Part shown: in pieces, positions 1 to 7,657 of the stretch
Layout: each line of letters opens with the position of its first letter
Numbering within the stretch: position 1 is the stretch's first letter
Source of the DNA: JBMCLJ01 sp048615375
Lineage (GTDB): Bacteria > Patescibacteriota > Dojkabacteria > JAOAGR01
Length of the DNA: 11,118 bases
NCBI GenBank assembly: GCA_048615375.1
Contig: JBMCLJ010000046.1
Location: forward strand, 1-11,118
Reading direction: 5' to 3'
Translations under genes and position numbers: made by a program
Notes under the pieces: model-generated
Databases searched by the model: none
What the model saw: only the letters and a program-made list of their open reading frames with translations
Told to the model about the DNA's origin: nothing

Positions 1-112
1 TATTCTGCTTTACCTGTTTTTTGATTTCAACTTCTTTTTTTTTCTTTTTTTCGAGCTGCTGCTTGTCTCCTACTATTTTATCTTCTTGTTTTGTATCTTG
101 TAGTTCAGGCAT
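1..112 (-). CDS. Lysine-rich hypothetical protein, N-terminal fragment
   Basis: The frame opens with ATG at 112 and runs off the left edge, so only 37 residues are visible. It begins MPELQDTKQEDKIV and is extremely rich in Lys, Glu and Gln, with five consecutive lysines near residues 23-27. No membrane segment is visible in this part, so it looks like a soluble charged tail or coiled coil ahead of whatever lies downstream. It starts 20 bp after the PilN-like stop and is probably co-transcribed with it. Its place after pilM and pilN is where pilO, pilP or another platform gene is often found, but the fragment does not allow a family call. The lysine stretch is coded by A7 and A9 runs. No Shine-Dalgarno sequence precedes the ATG. 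Confidence 0.6.
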   Translation of the reverse strand, partial: MPELQDTKQEDKIVGDKQQLEKKKKKEVEIKKQVKQN

Positions 113-132
113 AGTACGCTATCATAATTAGT

Positions 133-789
133 TTAATTAAAGTTAGCATCGGTATCGTCAAAATACTCCTCTTCTGCTTCAGGAGCTTCTCGCTCAACTT
201 CAAGGACGATACGGGTCACTAACTCATTTTCAGGTACTTCCAGAATTCCATTATCATCACCATCACTATTACTTTCAGGCTTTTCAAATGATATACCAAG
301 AACTTTTGAGTTCCCAAAACGTGAGTTTTCTTCCAGGCGGGAAATAAAGTCTGAGGCATTTCTATAACCATCCCGAGGTAGTAGTAATTCCAGCTCAATA
401 TAGTAATCTTCCGGTTCAGCTGTAAAACTGTCAATTTTGACGTTTGGATAAATCGTCATCACTTCATCATGAAAGGTGTTCATATCAAAATCCTGATCCA
501 GTAGAATCTGGTACAACGAGTATTTTTCTTCCAGAACATTAATTCTCGCCCTGATTACTTCTTTCGAAGTAGTATTAAGACCTGTATTAGCGGTTTTACT
601 TAGGTTTGCTGCTTTCGTTTCGATTCCTGATTCAATTCCTGTCTGAATGAGAAATGCTACCAGTGAGAAAACTACCGCAAGACATATTACAATGATGTTG
701 AATAAAGAATACCAGTCACGTTCGACCGTAACTTTTTCTTTAAACTCTACCTTCTTTTTTATCAGGTTAAAACTTTTTACTTTCGCCAT
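133..789 (-). CDS. pilN: PilN-like type IV pilus inner-membrane platform protein
   Basis: A 218-residue bitopic protein. It has a basic cytoplasmic N-terminus (MAKVKSFNLIKKK), one membrane segment at about residues 28-49, then a helical stretch (about 55-105) and a mixed alpha/beta domain (about 105-200). The C-terminal tail is acidic. The pattern of a strand, then a helix containing ASDFISRLEENSRF, then a strand fits the ferredoxin-like fold of PilN/PilO proteins. PilN normally binds PilM through a short N-terminal INLLP-type motif; here the nearest match is SFNLIK, so that contact is plausible but degenerate. It starts 18 bp after the pilM stop, which strongly supports the PilN role. It would link cytoplasmic PilM to the envelope part of the pilus machine. 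PilO, or a merged PilN/PilO function, cannot be excluded. A weak CAGGG lies about 12 nt before the ATG. Confidence 0.68.
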   Translation of the reverse strand: MAKVKSFNLIKKKVEFKEKVTVERDWYSLFNIIVICLAVVFSLVAFLIQTGIESGIETKAANLSKTANTGLNTTSKEVIRARINVLEEKYSLYQILLDQDFDMNTFHDEVMTIYPNVKIDSFTAEPEDYYIELELLLPRDGYRNASDFISRLEENSRFGNSKVLGISFEKPESNSDGDDNGILEVPENELVTRIVLEVEREAPEAEEEYFDDTDANFN

Positions 790-807
790 ATATGCTTCGT
801 ACCCTGT

Positions 808-1842
808 TTAAAAAATATCTGTCTTCTTTGCAAGTCCGATTGCTACAGTATAAGCTGACGAATTCCTGCCTAGATACCCCTTATCTTTTTCCGGTACATC
901 AACTGCGCTCCATGCATTTGCAATTTGAATTTGTATCTGAAGCTTTTGTTGCATGTAGTCTAATAGCCCAGGCATCATCGCTGCCTCTCCAGTAATATAA
1001 ATCCTCGTTGGTGCAATTTCACTGAATTCTCTCCTGAAATATTCAATAGATCGACGAACCTCAACAAGGATGAGGTCAATAACAGTAGCTACAACCTGGG
1101 ATAGCTTTCCCTGGAAGTGTTGTGGATCTATTCCGTAGGTTTTTTTGTACTCTTCAGCTTTTGTCGCGTCCATAGAGAAGCTTTGGGAGATAGCTTTGGT
1201 TATACTGTCTGAACCATAGGAGATTGAGTCGGAATAGAGCAGTTTGTCTTTAAAGGCAACGCTTACATCAGTGCTATTGGATCCAAAGTCTACTATTAAA
1301 TAACTCGAGGTCAAATCCTGTGCCAAAGGCGCTATTGCACGTACTGTGGCGATACCTTCGGTTTCAGCGGCGATTGCTTCGAGTCCGGCGAGTTCAATCA
1401 CTTTCATATAACGATCAAGATGCTTGTTCTGAACTGCAATGGCGAGGACATCAACGACCCGGGTATCTTCCTGCATTTTTTCACCGATAATAATTGTGCC
1501 GAGAGTCACTTCATCAATCGGGGTAGGGAGATATTTTTTAATTTCCCAGTACACCGCTTTTTCCAGAGACTCATCATCAATATAGGGAAGTGTCATAAGC
1601 CGACGATATACATGACTTTCCGGTACGGCAAATACTACTTTCTTGACTGCGTTGAGGTTTGAGGACTTAATAATATCGTGAATAGCACCAGCAAGTCGTT
1701 TTTGACTTTCTTCGCTTTCTGATAGAAGAATTCCCGACGGGGTTGATCCGTAGGCAAAACCTTCAAGTTTATTTCCCGCCATTTTTATGGCTTTAATTGA
1801 GTGGTTCCCGATATCGAGTCCGAAAAATTTAGGCAGTCCCAT
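808..1842 (-). CDS. pilM: PilM, actin-like type IV pilus assembly ATPase-fold protein
   Basis: A 344-residue cytoplasmic protein of normal length for PilM, with the actin/FtsA-like motifs in order. Phosphate 1 is GLDIGNHSIKA at residues 8-18. The PilM-typical segment WEIKKYLPTPIDEV is at 99-112. Phosphate 2 is DFGSNSTD at 185-192. The adenosine motif ITGEAAMMPGL is at 283-293, with AIGLA near the C-terminus. PilM binds nucleotide and the N-terminal tail of PilN, and couples the cytoplasmic motor side to the inner-membrane platform. The PilN-like gene follows 18 bp downstream, as in classical pilMNOP operons. The ATG at 1842 has no Shine-Dalgarno sequence, but a promoter-like TTGACT-17 bp-TAATCT ends 9 nt upstream, so this gene may start its own nearly leaderless transcript. 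It follows the second large surface protein by 78 bp. Confidence 0.93.
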   Translation of the reverse strand: MGLPKFFGLDIGNHSIKAIKMAGNKLEGFAYGSTPSGILLSESEESQKRLAGAIHDIIKSSNLNAVKKVVFAVPESHVYRRLMTLPYIDDESLEKAVYWEIKKYLPTPIDEVTLGTIIIGEKMQEDTRVVDVLAIAVQNKHLDRYMKVIELAGLEAIAAETEGIATVRAIAPLAQDLTSSYLIVDFGSNSTDVSVAFKDKLLYSDSISYGSDSITKAISQSFSMDATKAEEYKKTYGIDPQHFQGKLSQVVATVIDLILVEVRRSIEYFRREFSEIAPTRIYITGEAAMMPGLLDYMQQKLQIQIQIANAWSAVDVPEKDKGYLGRNSSAYTVAIGLAKKTDIF

Positions 1843-1851
1843 AATTACTAC

Positions 1852-1880
1852 AGATTAGAATTTTTAAAGGTGTAAGTCAA
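1852..1880 (-). promoter_or_regulatory. Candidate sigma70-type promoter for pilM
   Basis: On the minus strand, -35 TTGACT (1875-1880) and -10 TAATCT (1852-1857) are separated by exactly 17 bp. The -10 ends 9 nt before the pilM ATG, so the transcript would be leaderless or nearly so. The spacer carries TTTAAAAA, as does the candidate promoter before the second paralogue. The -10 matches the consensus at only three positions. Confidence 0.4.
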
Positions 1881-1920
1881 GGAGTGAATACTAAATGAGG
1901 ACAAGAGAATTTACCTGCAT

Positions 1921-4335
1921 TTACAACCCCAGATGCTCCCTCTCTACAGCATCTCCTTCCAGACCACCAAATCCGCGGTACACCATGTATTGAGGATCAA
2001 AATCTATCAGCAGTACTGGGTGCGTAAAATCTTTGAAGTATAAATCCAAATTCCTGGTATCTGCACCTTTTGCCCCGGAAGCGACAATCCTGTCTGCTAC
2101 GACAAACCCTCTTACTACATCACTTCGCTCCGCGACACTGGTGATAATGCCTGATCCGGCGAACATAGCTCCCTGATATATATTAACCTTTGCAGTGTCT
2201 AAAGGCACAAGTTCAATCGTCCCCTGTACACCATCGGCAAAATACATTCTAAAGCCTGGCTGTTTTTTTTCTCGGATATCATATGTCGAACGACCAGATG
2301 CAGTTGTCAGTGTCGACGTAGTCGAGACGGCTTTCACTTTTAAGTTACACGAATCTGACATGCATTGGACGAATACTTTTGCGTGTTGATCACCAGGAAT
2401 ATCGTCAATTACAGTCATTTCCTTGCTCTTGACTTTAAGCAGGACAGGGGAGCTCATTGTAAAATCCGGGTTGTCAGAGAACAAGCTGCTTAAACGATAT
2501 TCTCCAGTATGAGCGGTTTCTACTACCTGATTTACATTCTTTACAATATCAGTTATCCGTCCAGTTAAAAGCTGTTGAGTTATTCCGCCTGGCTGGACAG
2601 GAAAGCAAAAATTGTCATCGCTTTGTCTTGTATTTGTCACGCCATTTGCTGGCGGGCATGACTTCACCGATCCACCATATTCAAAAGTAAAGTCGCTGGC
2701 ATTCCTATTATCTGGAAGATACTTTTTAGCCACTGGGAAGGTCATATTATCATAAGCTCTAGCGTCTCCCTTTGCGCCGAGCCACACACGATTATACTGC
2801 CTGCCGCCAGCTCCTGCTTCATTCGTTCGAAAATCCCCACCCATAGTCTGAAAGTACGCGACACCACATGCATTAAAATGACTATCAGGAGTGGTGTACA
2901 CAAGGGGGACTGTGCCCGTTCCTGCTCCATCGTTTGTATTGCCCATATCGTCCTCAACCAATGCATGGACCCGAATACCGGACTGAAAAAGCTTCTTCGC
3001 CTCATTGAGATTAGCGACAGTAATGTCTACCGGATAACTTGGGTTCTCACCAAGTCCAGTCCTGGTGTCCTGTTTAACTTCTGCACCAGTAGATGCTCCC
3101 GTGTAGCCATCAATATTCGGAGTGAATACCGTATGGCTCTTGGTGATCCGTACTCCTGGTGATTTAACGGTAATCAAAAATCTGACTGTGTTAAAGTCCG
3201 CGGTGCATTCAGTCTCTACAAGTATTTCCATGGGAGGTCTTGTCGTTTTAAAACGCAACACAACATCGGTATCTGAATATACTTCGCAACATAGATAATT
3301 CAATACTTCAAACACTACTGTGTAAGTCCCTGGCTTCAACTGCTCTCCCTGGAACCAGACAGAACCACCGCCATCATCTACGAGGGGATTGTTGCACGAC
3401 CATTTTGCCAGGTTTATGACACGGTGTGGGTTCACACCTGCCTGGTTTGAATATGCTTTCCACTCTGGACCGCCATCATCATATCTCAGATGGCTGCAGT
3501 ACCCAACCGTCCAACGTTGCTGAGGATTTAAACTGGACCTGGAATACATGTACGGCGTATTAGCACCTGGTGTATAGGTGCTCACCTGGCAATTATCCCT
3601 TTTGTCTTCACACTCTCGACCATCAGGCATAGGAATAGCATTGTACACCGGTCTGGTACCGCCAAATCCCATGCCCCACCTGGAAAGATCAAGTGTCTGG
3701 ATTGAAGTTTTATATACTTCAGTGCTCTCGAGCGCGTTGACTGTGGTGATGTCAACGGTATCTGGAATAAAGAATAGCATGAATCCATCATCAAAATGCA
3801 TTGTCCTGCCATCAGCAGAACCTATATAAAGGCTGTCTCCATAGTCATATCTGACATTAGGTATAACTTTTCTGTACACGGGGGTGAAGAAGCTGATCGG
3901 GTCACGCATACGTGGATGTCGAAGATATCTATTATTTGAAAGATATATAAATTCCTGTGAGTAATCACGGAGATTAACGCCACGAGGGGAGATACCACCA
4001 CGGTATACCGGAGTCATTTCTGCTCCTCCATCACTATTCGTATTCCCTGGTTCATGAAGCTTTCCCCATCCCGGCTTGCCTTTGTGAATTGCGCAGTCAT
4101 TGCTGGGAGAGAGCGATGTACCGCTTGTAGCACACCCACCTTCTTTCATAACAGTAGTTACTGTTTCGTACACCGCGTCAGCGTCGTAGAGTACTTTCTC
4201 TTCAACTTTTTCTTTAAATTCGTTGATAAATGTGCTGTTCCAGACCAGACCCGCCATAGTCACCACAAGTATCAGTCCAGTGATTTTACCTGTTAAGCTG
4301 TATTTTCTTCTTTGAGCAGTCTTCGTATTGAACAT
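1921..4335 (-). CDS. Large membrane-anchored surface protein, paralogue B (candidate pilus-tip protein)
   Basis: About 804 residues from the ATG at 4335. A longer in-frame ATG at 4419 would add 28 uncharged, Ser/Thr-rich residues. I prefer 4335 because it gives a typical signal anchor: basic MFNTKTAQRRKYSLTGK, then a hydrophobic segment at about 17-35. The rest is extracellular, with 14 cysteines and many Gly, Asn, Asp and Tyr residues. Residues about 330-475 look like one or two Ig-like beta-sandwiches, ending in a strand-turn EDDMGNTNDG. Next comes a block with DSHFNACGVAYFQTMGGDFR (484-503), then a C-terminal block of about 96 residues ending EREHLGL. All of this is shared with the 1000-residue protein encoded just upstream, but most of the N-terminal half differs. 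I do not recognise a named family. Its place after four minor-pilin genes and before pilM matches where PilY1 sits, suggesting a tip or adhesin role (inference). No catalytic motif was seen. Confidence 0.85.
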   Translation of the reverse strand: MFNTKTAQRRKYSLTGKITGLILVVTMAGLVWNSTFINEFKEKVEEKVLYDADAVYETVTTVMKEGGCATSGTSLSPSNDCAIHKGKPGWGKLHEPGNTNSDGGAEMTPVYRGGISPRGVNLRDYSQEFIYLSNNRYLRHPRMRDPISFFTPVYRKVIPNVRYDYGDSLYIGSADGRTMHFDDGFMLFFIPDTVDITTVNALESTEVYKTSIQTLDLSRWGMGFGGTRPVYNAIPMPDGRECEDKRDNCQVSTYTPGANTPYMYSRSSLNPQQRWTVGYCSHLRYDDGGPEWKAYSNQAGVNPHRVINLAKWSCNNPLVDDGGGSVWFQGEQLKPGTYTVVFEVLNYLCCEVYSDTDVVLRFKTTRPPMEILVETECTADFNTVRFLITVKSPGVRITKSHTVFTPNIDGYTGASTGAEVKQDTRTGLGENPSYPVDITVANLNEAKKLFQSGIRVHALVEDDMGNTNDGAGTGTVPLVYTTPDSHFNACGVAYFQTMGGDFRTNEAGAGGRQYNRVWLGAKGDARAYDNMTFPVAKKYLPDNRNASDFTFEYGGSVKSCPPANGVTNTRQSDDNFCFPVQPGGITQQLLTGRITDIVKNVNQVVETAHTGEYRLSSLFSDNPDFTMSSPVLLKVKSKEMTVIDDIPGDQHAKVFVQCMSDSCNLKVKAVSTTSTLTTASGRSTYDIREKKQPGFRMYFADGVQGTIELVPLDTAKVNIYQGAMFAGSGIITSVAERSDVVRGFVVADRIVASGAKGADTRNLDLYFKDFTHPVLLIDFDPQYMVYRGFGGLEGDAVEREHLGL

Positions 4336-4430
4336 AATAAAGCAGCGTGAACCAACCAGGCAGCTCGGCGTAGAAGACGTTAAAGATGGGGAAGAGTGCA
4401 TCAATCTGAGTTGATACATACCTGATATAC

Positions 4431-4459
4431 AGCCTAATGCTTTTTAAAATTTCAGTCAA
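4431..4459 (-). promoter_or_regulatory. Candidate promoter for surface paralogue B
   Basis: On the minus strand, -35 TTGACT (4454-4459), a 17-bp spacer containing TTTAAAAA, and TAGGCT as a weak -10 (4431-4436). It resembles the pilM promoter candidate in the -35, the spacer motif and the CTGTA at the -10. It lies just beyond the inverted repeat at 4485-4523. Transcription would begin very close to the upstream ATG at 4419, or about 90 nt before the ATG at 4335. Confidence 0.3.
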
Positions 4460-4484
4460 GTGATCAACTCTCTTTGCATAATAA

Positions 4485-4523
4485 TGACAGTAGTGACAGA
4501 GCATTGTTCTGTCACTACTGTCA
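4485..4523 (-). terminator. Perfect 16-bp hairpin between the two large paralogues (possible terminator or operator)
   Basis: TGACAGTAGTGACAGA (4485-4500) is the exact reverse complement of 4508-4523, with a 7-nt loop that could close further by C:G and G:U pairs. It starts 53 nt beyond the stop of paralogue A. In the minus-strand RNA it is followed by UUAUUAU, a weak U-rich tail, so termination or attenuation is possible but not canonical. Each arm also holds two direct copies of TGACAG spaced 9 bp start to start, so the DNA could instead be a protein-binding site. Confidence 0.5.
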
Positions 4524-4576
4524 CTAAAGTTCTTGTTTGAAGAAGTTATTTTGGATATAGCCGGAATAGTACAGAA

Positions 4577-7576
4577 TCACAGTCCAATATGTTCCCGTTC
4601 TACCGTATCACCATCCGAGCCACCAAAACCACGGAATATAAGATACTGCGCGTCAAAGTCGATGAGGAGGATGGGGTGAGTGAAGTCTTTGAAATAGAGA
4701 TCGGCATTTTTAGAATCTGAACCCTTTGTACTTTGGGCAACGACACCATTCGCTACCACTAGCCCCCTCACGATATCAGTTTTATTGGCTTGCGAGGTAA
4801 TGAAGTTTGTCTTAGCAAACATGGCTCCTTCATATACATTAACCGCTTCCTTATTGAGTGGTACGAGCTCTATACTCCCTACATCTCCTGAGTTGATATA
4901 CATTCGGAACCTGGTACTATTATTTCGCTCACGGTAGGAGACTCTATCAGTTTTAATCCCATCTAATTCAACCTTCGCGAACGCTGCACGTACTTGTATA
5001 TTACTACCGGGCTTACTACTATAAACAATTACTTTTGCATTTTTATCAGCAGGAATATCGTCAATGATTTGAATTGTATCAAATGCTGATACGTCCAGTA
5101 TAGTTGGTAGCTCTCTATTAAAATCTCTGTTAGAAGTAAAGATCTTACTTAATTCATATTTAGTATAAGAACCGTTTAACTTGTAAACCTGGGATATATT
5201 TTGCAATCCACTACTTATGTCTGAAAACATAGCATCATGCGTGATTCCATTGCTATTCACCTGGAAGCAGAAATCTCCGTTATTCTGCCTCGTCGGACGT
5301 ATTCCTGTTGCAATTCCGGGACAACCAGCTGTATCACCGCCTTGTTCAAAGGTAAAATCGCTGACATTAGGGTTAACAGGCCGATATTTCTTCTCATTAA
5401 TGAATTTCATGTTATCGACATCGTTCGCATTAGCCTTCTGCCCTAACCACATTTTATTATATTTATTAGCACCCCCGGATGTTATCGGTTCTTTCGACCT
5501 GAAGTCTCCTCCCATAGTCTGGAAGTAAGCGACTCCGCATTTGTTAAAGTGAGAGTCTCCAGTTGTATGAATAAGTGGCAGGTTGTTGGCATCCGCTCCT
5601 TCGTTCATATTGCCGAGATCATCAGTAATCCCTGCGAAAACTCTCATTCCATCCTGAAAAAACCTCTTACTTTCTTCAAAACTCATCGCGAAACTCATAT
5701 CAAATGCCACCATTGCATCACCTTCGGGAGAAGTACCAGCATCAGCCGGAGTAGGATTTGCAGATCGTGTCCCTGCAATTGTTTTTACATTTTCAGGCTT
5801 ATATGCTTCGTCATTAGGGGTTATATGGAATAAGCCGCTTGCTATCCTGTTTCCTGGCGAGCTTGCTTTCACTATAAATCGTACAGTTCCGAAGTCATTT
5901 GTGCAAAGATACTCTACACTTTCAATTTTCACCTTGCCTGCCTTCTTACCATAGAATCTAAGGAATAAATTACTTTGTGTGCCTGCTCTTCCTCCATAAA
6001 GATCATAGACTTCTACAAGTACTTTATATTTTCTCACACCTTTTGCTAAGTTATCTTTTAATCTTTCTTTAAATGAGATCCCATTATGATCTTTGAGATA
6101 ATTATTAAATGATAAAGGGATGACACTGACATTTGCTGGACCGGCTGGATTACCATTCAGATCAGTAAGTCTAACTCTTCTTTTATAACTTGGCACGTCT
6201 TCTTTTCTATTAACAGCAACACCTTTTGCTTCCAAAGCATTGTAAACATAGTTATCCATTATACCCGTCCATGACACGTATAAATCATCAATTTTGTAGC
6301 GTACCAGCGTACCACCACCTGCAGTATATCCATAGAAGTTTGACTTGATTATTGTATTAAATTCAGGACTTTCGAGTCGGGCTATTTCACCAGGCTGGTC
6401 GGTATCAATGGGCAACACAGTTTCAGCGTCCGGTCTATTGTAGAGATCTTCTGGTATAATAATTATCCTGAAGGCTTCATCAATTCTAGCTTCATTACAA
6501 TTCCAAATACCTGTATGCGGTGCTGAGTTCAAAAACCATTCATGTAATGGTTTATTTGTTTCTTTTTGCGTATTATGCTTATAATTCCAACCATTCGGGC
6601 CTCCTTCTTTACTTTTCTGACCAATCACACCTGCACTAGTAAAATCAAATCTTGAACCATTTGGGAACTCAACTAAAAGAGGGTTTGGCATCCAATCATT
6701 TTTATCTGGTGTTCTAACTTCTAGTTGCGCCTGAGGATGTTTTCTGAGCCCTAACATCTGGAATGCCTGAGAGTAATCTTTCCAATTAGTGCTATGACGG
6801 ATATGATCAGGAATTGCATTTTCCAGATCATCAGGAATATGGCTATATTCTGATGGGAAGGTACTCTTAAGTCGATTTAAGTATTGTTCTACCCTAAGTT
6901 CGTCACCAGGAATGAGATCCCAACCATTCAACCATGGATATTGTTCATTCTCGACAGGGTATTCACTACAGGGAGCGAGTGTTATATCTTCAATAGAATT
7001 AATGCTGACATTTTCGAAATTTAAATCTAAGTCACTGACAGATCTATACCAGTGAGTGAATTCACCTCGACCTTTTGCTCCATCCTCGTCAAACCTTCCA
7101 CGATCTGGAGCATTTGATTGATTAATACTTACTTCAAGGTATCTATTAAATATTTCATCAGTACTTCGGGATGGGTCAATACCACCACTTTTATGAGCTA
7201 GAAATGGTTTAAGTTTTGAATTAGGATCTCCAAAACCAGAAGGTCCATTTCCAGTATGAGGAGGAAGCCCTCTCATTGTTTCATAAGCATCATAACCATA
7301 ATATTTGTCTATCATCACCATATTATTTCCTTGGACTTTATAAAACTGATCCTTACATCCACCACTGTCATAAGCACATGACTTGCTACTTTGCGCGACC
7401 TGAACATAATCACTTGCCATAGTAGGTGATGTAGCTTTTGCTTCAAATATTTTTTCAAATGCATCTCCCATCTCCTCACTCCAGTATAAATTAGTCATTA
7501 CTAATATCATAATACTGAACGCTACTATACACTTAAGGAATAATTTTGGAATAATTGTATGTGATAAATTTAACAT
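4577..7576 (-). CDS. Large membrane-anchored surface protein, paralogue A (candidate pilus-tip protein)
   Basis: About 999 residues from the ATG at 7576. An in-frame TTG two codons upstream is possible, but AGG six bases before the ATG favours 7576. The N-terminus is a signal anchor with a hydrophobic segment at about residues 9-31. The extracellular part has eight cysteines (about 67, 74, 203, 360, 558, 680, 752 and 770). Residues about 65-480 are a mostly unique region rich in Asn, Asp, Pro and aromatic residues. Residues about 480-665 look like two tandem beta-sandwich (Ig-like) domains, the second ending in TDDLGNMNEG. Then come DSHFNKCGVAYFQTMGGDFR (674-693), a Cys pair near 752 and 770, and a conserved final block ending EREHIGL. 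By hand count the last 96 residues align without gaps to paralogue B with about 61 identities. The stop is TGA. I recognise no family. Its position downstream of pilX suggests a PilY1-like role, but no PilY1 beta-propeller was recognised. Confidence 0.87.
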   Translation of the reverse strand: MLNLSHTIIPKLFLKCIVAFSIMILVMTNLYWSEEMGDAFEKIFEAKATSPTMASDYVQVAQSSKSCAYDSGGCKDQFYKVQGNNMVMIDKYYGYDAYETMRGLPPHTGNGPSGFGDPNSKLKPFLAHKSGGIDPSRSTDEIFNRYLEVSINQSNAPDRGRFDEDGAKGRGEFTHWYRSVSDLDLNFENVSINSIEDITLAPCSEYPVENEQYPWLNGWDLIPGDELRVEQYLNRLKSTFPSEYSHIPDDLENAIPDHIRHSTNWKDYSQAFQMLGLRKHPQAQLEVRTPDKNDWMPNPLLVEFPNGSRFDFTSAGVIGQKSKEGGPNGWNYKHNTQKETNKPLHEWFLNSAPHTGIWNCNEARIDEAFRIIIIPEDLYNRPDAETVLPIDTDQPGEIARLESPEFNTIIKSNFYGYTAGGGTLVRYKIDDLYVSWTGIMDNYVYNALEAKGVAVNRKEDVPSYKRRVRLTDLNGNPAGPANVSVIPLSFNNYLKDHNGISFKERLKDNLAKGVRKYKVLVEVYDLYGGRAGTQSNLFLRFYGKKAGKVKIESVEYLCTNDFGTVRFIVKASSPGNRIASGLFHITPNDEAYKPENVKTIAGTRSANPTPADAGTSPEGDAMVAFDMSFAMSFEESKRFFQDGMRVFAGITDDLGNMNEGADANNLPLIHTTGDSHFNKCGVAYFQTMGGDFRSKEPITSGGANKYNKMWLGQKANANDVDNMKFINEKKYRPVNPNVSDFTFEQGGDTAGCPGIATGIRPTRQNNGDFCFQVNSNGITHDAMFSDISSGLQNISQVYKLNGSYTKYELSKIFTSNRDFNRELPTILDVSAFDTIQIIDDIPADKNAKVIVYSSKPGSNIQVRAAFAKVELDGIKTDRVSYRERNNSTRFRMYINSGDVGSIELVPLNKEAVNVYEGAMFAKTNFITSQANKTDIVRGLVVANGVVAQSTKGSDSKNADLYFKDFTHPILLIDFDAQYLIFRGFGGSDGDTVEREHIGL

Positions 7577-7581
7577 GTACA

Positions 7582-7586
7582 ACCTA
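7582..7586 (-). promoter_or_regulatory. Shine-Dalgarno-like site that decides the start of paralogue A
   Basis: On the minus strand TAGGT places AGG six bases before the ATG at 7576. That is suitable spacing for this ATG and not for the TTG codon at 7582, which overlaps the site. It is one of only a few ribosome-binding-site candidates in the window. Confidence 0.45.
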
Positions 7587-7657
7587 AGTTATCTATTCAA
7601 GTAATGTGATTAAGGACACATGCAGGATGGATTATTTCTTATAGATATCAATAAATT

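Noticed and set aside
792..995. Plus-strand open frame over the end of pilM
   Set aside because: It lies antisense to a well-supported pilM, has no recognisable domain and no clear promoter.
1843..1920. Possible terminator between paralogue B and pilM
   Set aside because: No stem-loop with a U-run could be found; only the promoter-like sequence is supported.
4336..4419. 28-codon N-terminal extension of paralogue B from the ATG at 4419
   Set aside because: Not excluded, but the added residues are uncharged and Ser/Thr-rich, while the ATG at 4335 gives a typical signal anchor like that of paralogue A. The promoter candidate close to 4419 is the only point in its favour.
4286..4504. Minus-strand frame of 72 codons starting inside the hairpin region
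   Set aside because: It overlaps the start and signal anchor of paralogue B in another frame, has no family pattern, and its first codons come from the inverted repeat.
5217..5833. Several plus-strand open frames within paralogue A
   Set aside because: They are antisense to a gene supported by its paralogue and show no protein-like pattern.
7577..7657. Possible promoter before paralogue A
   Set aside because: AT-rich with several TATA-like words, but no -35 and -10 pair with acceptable spacing.
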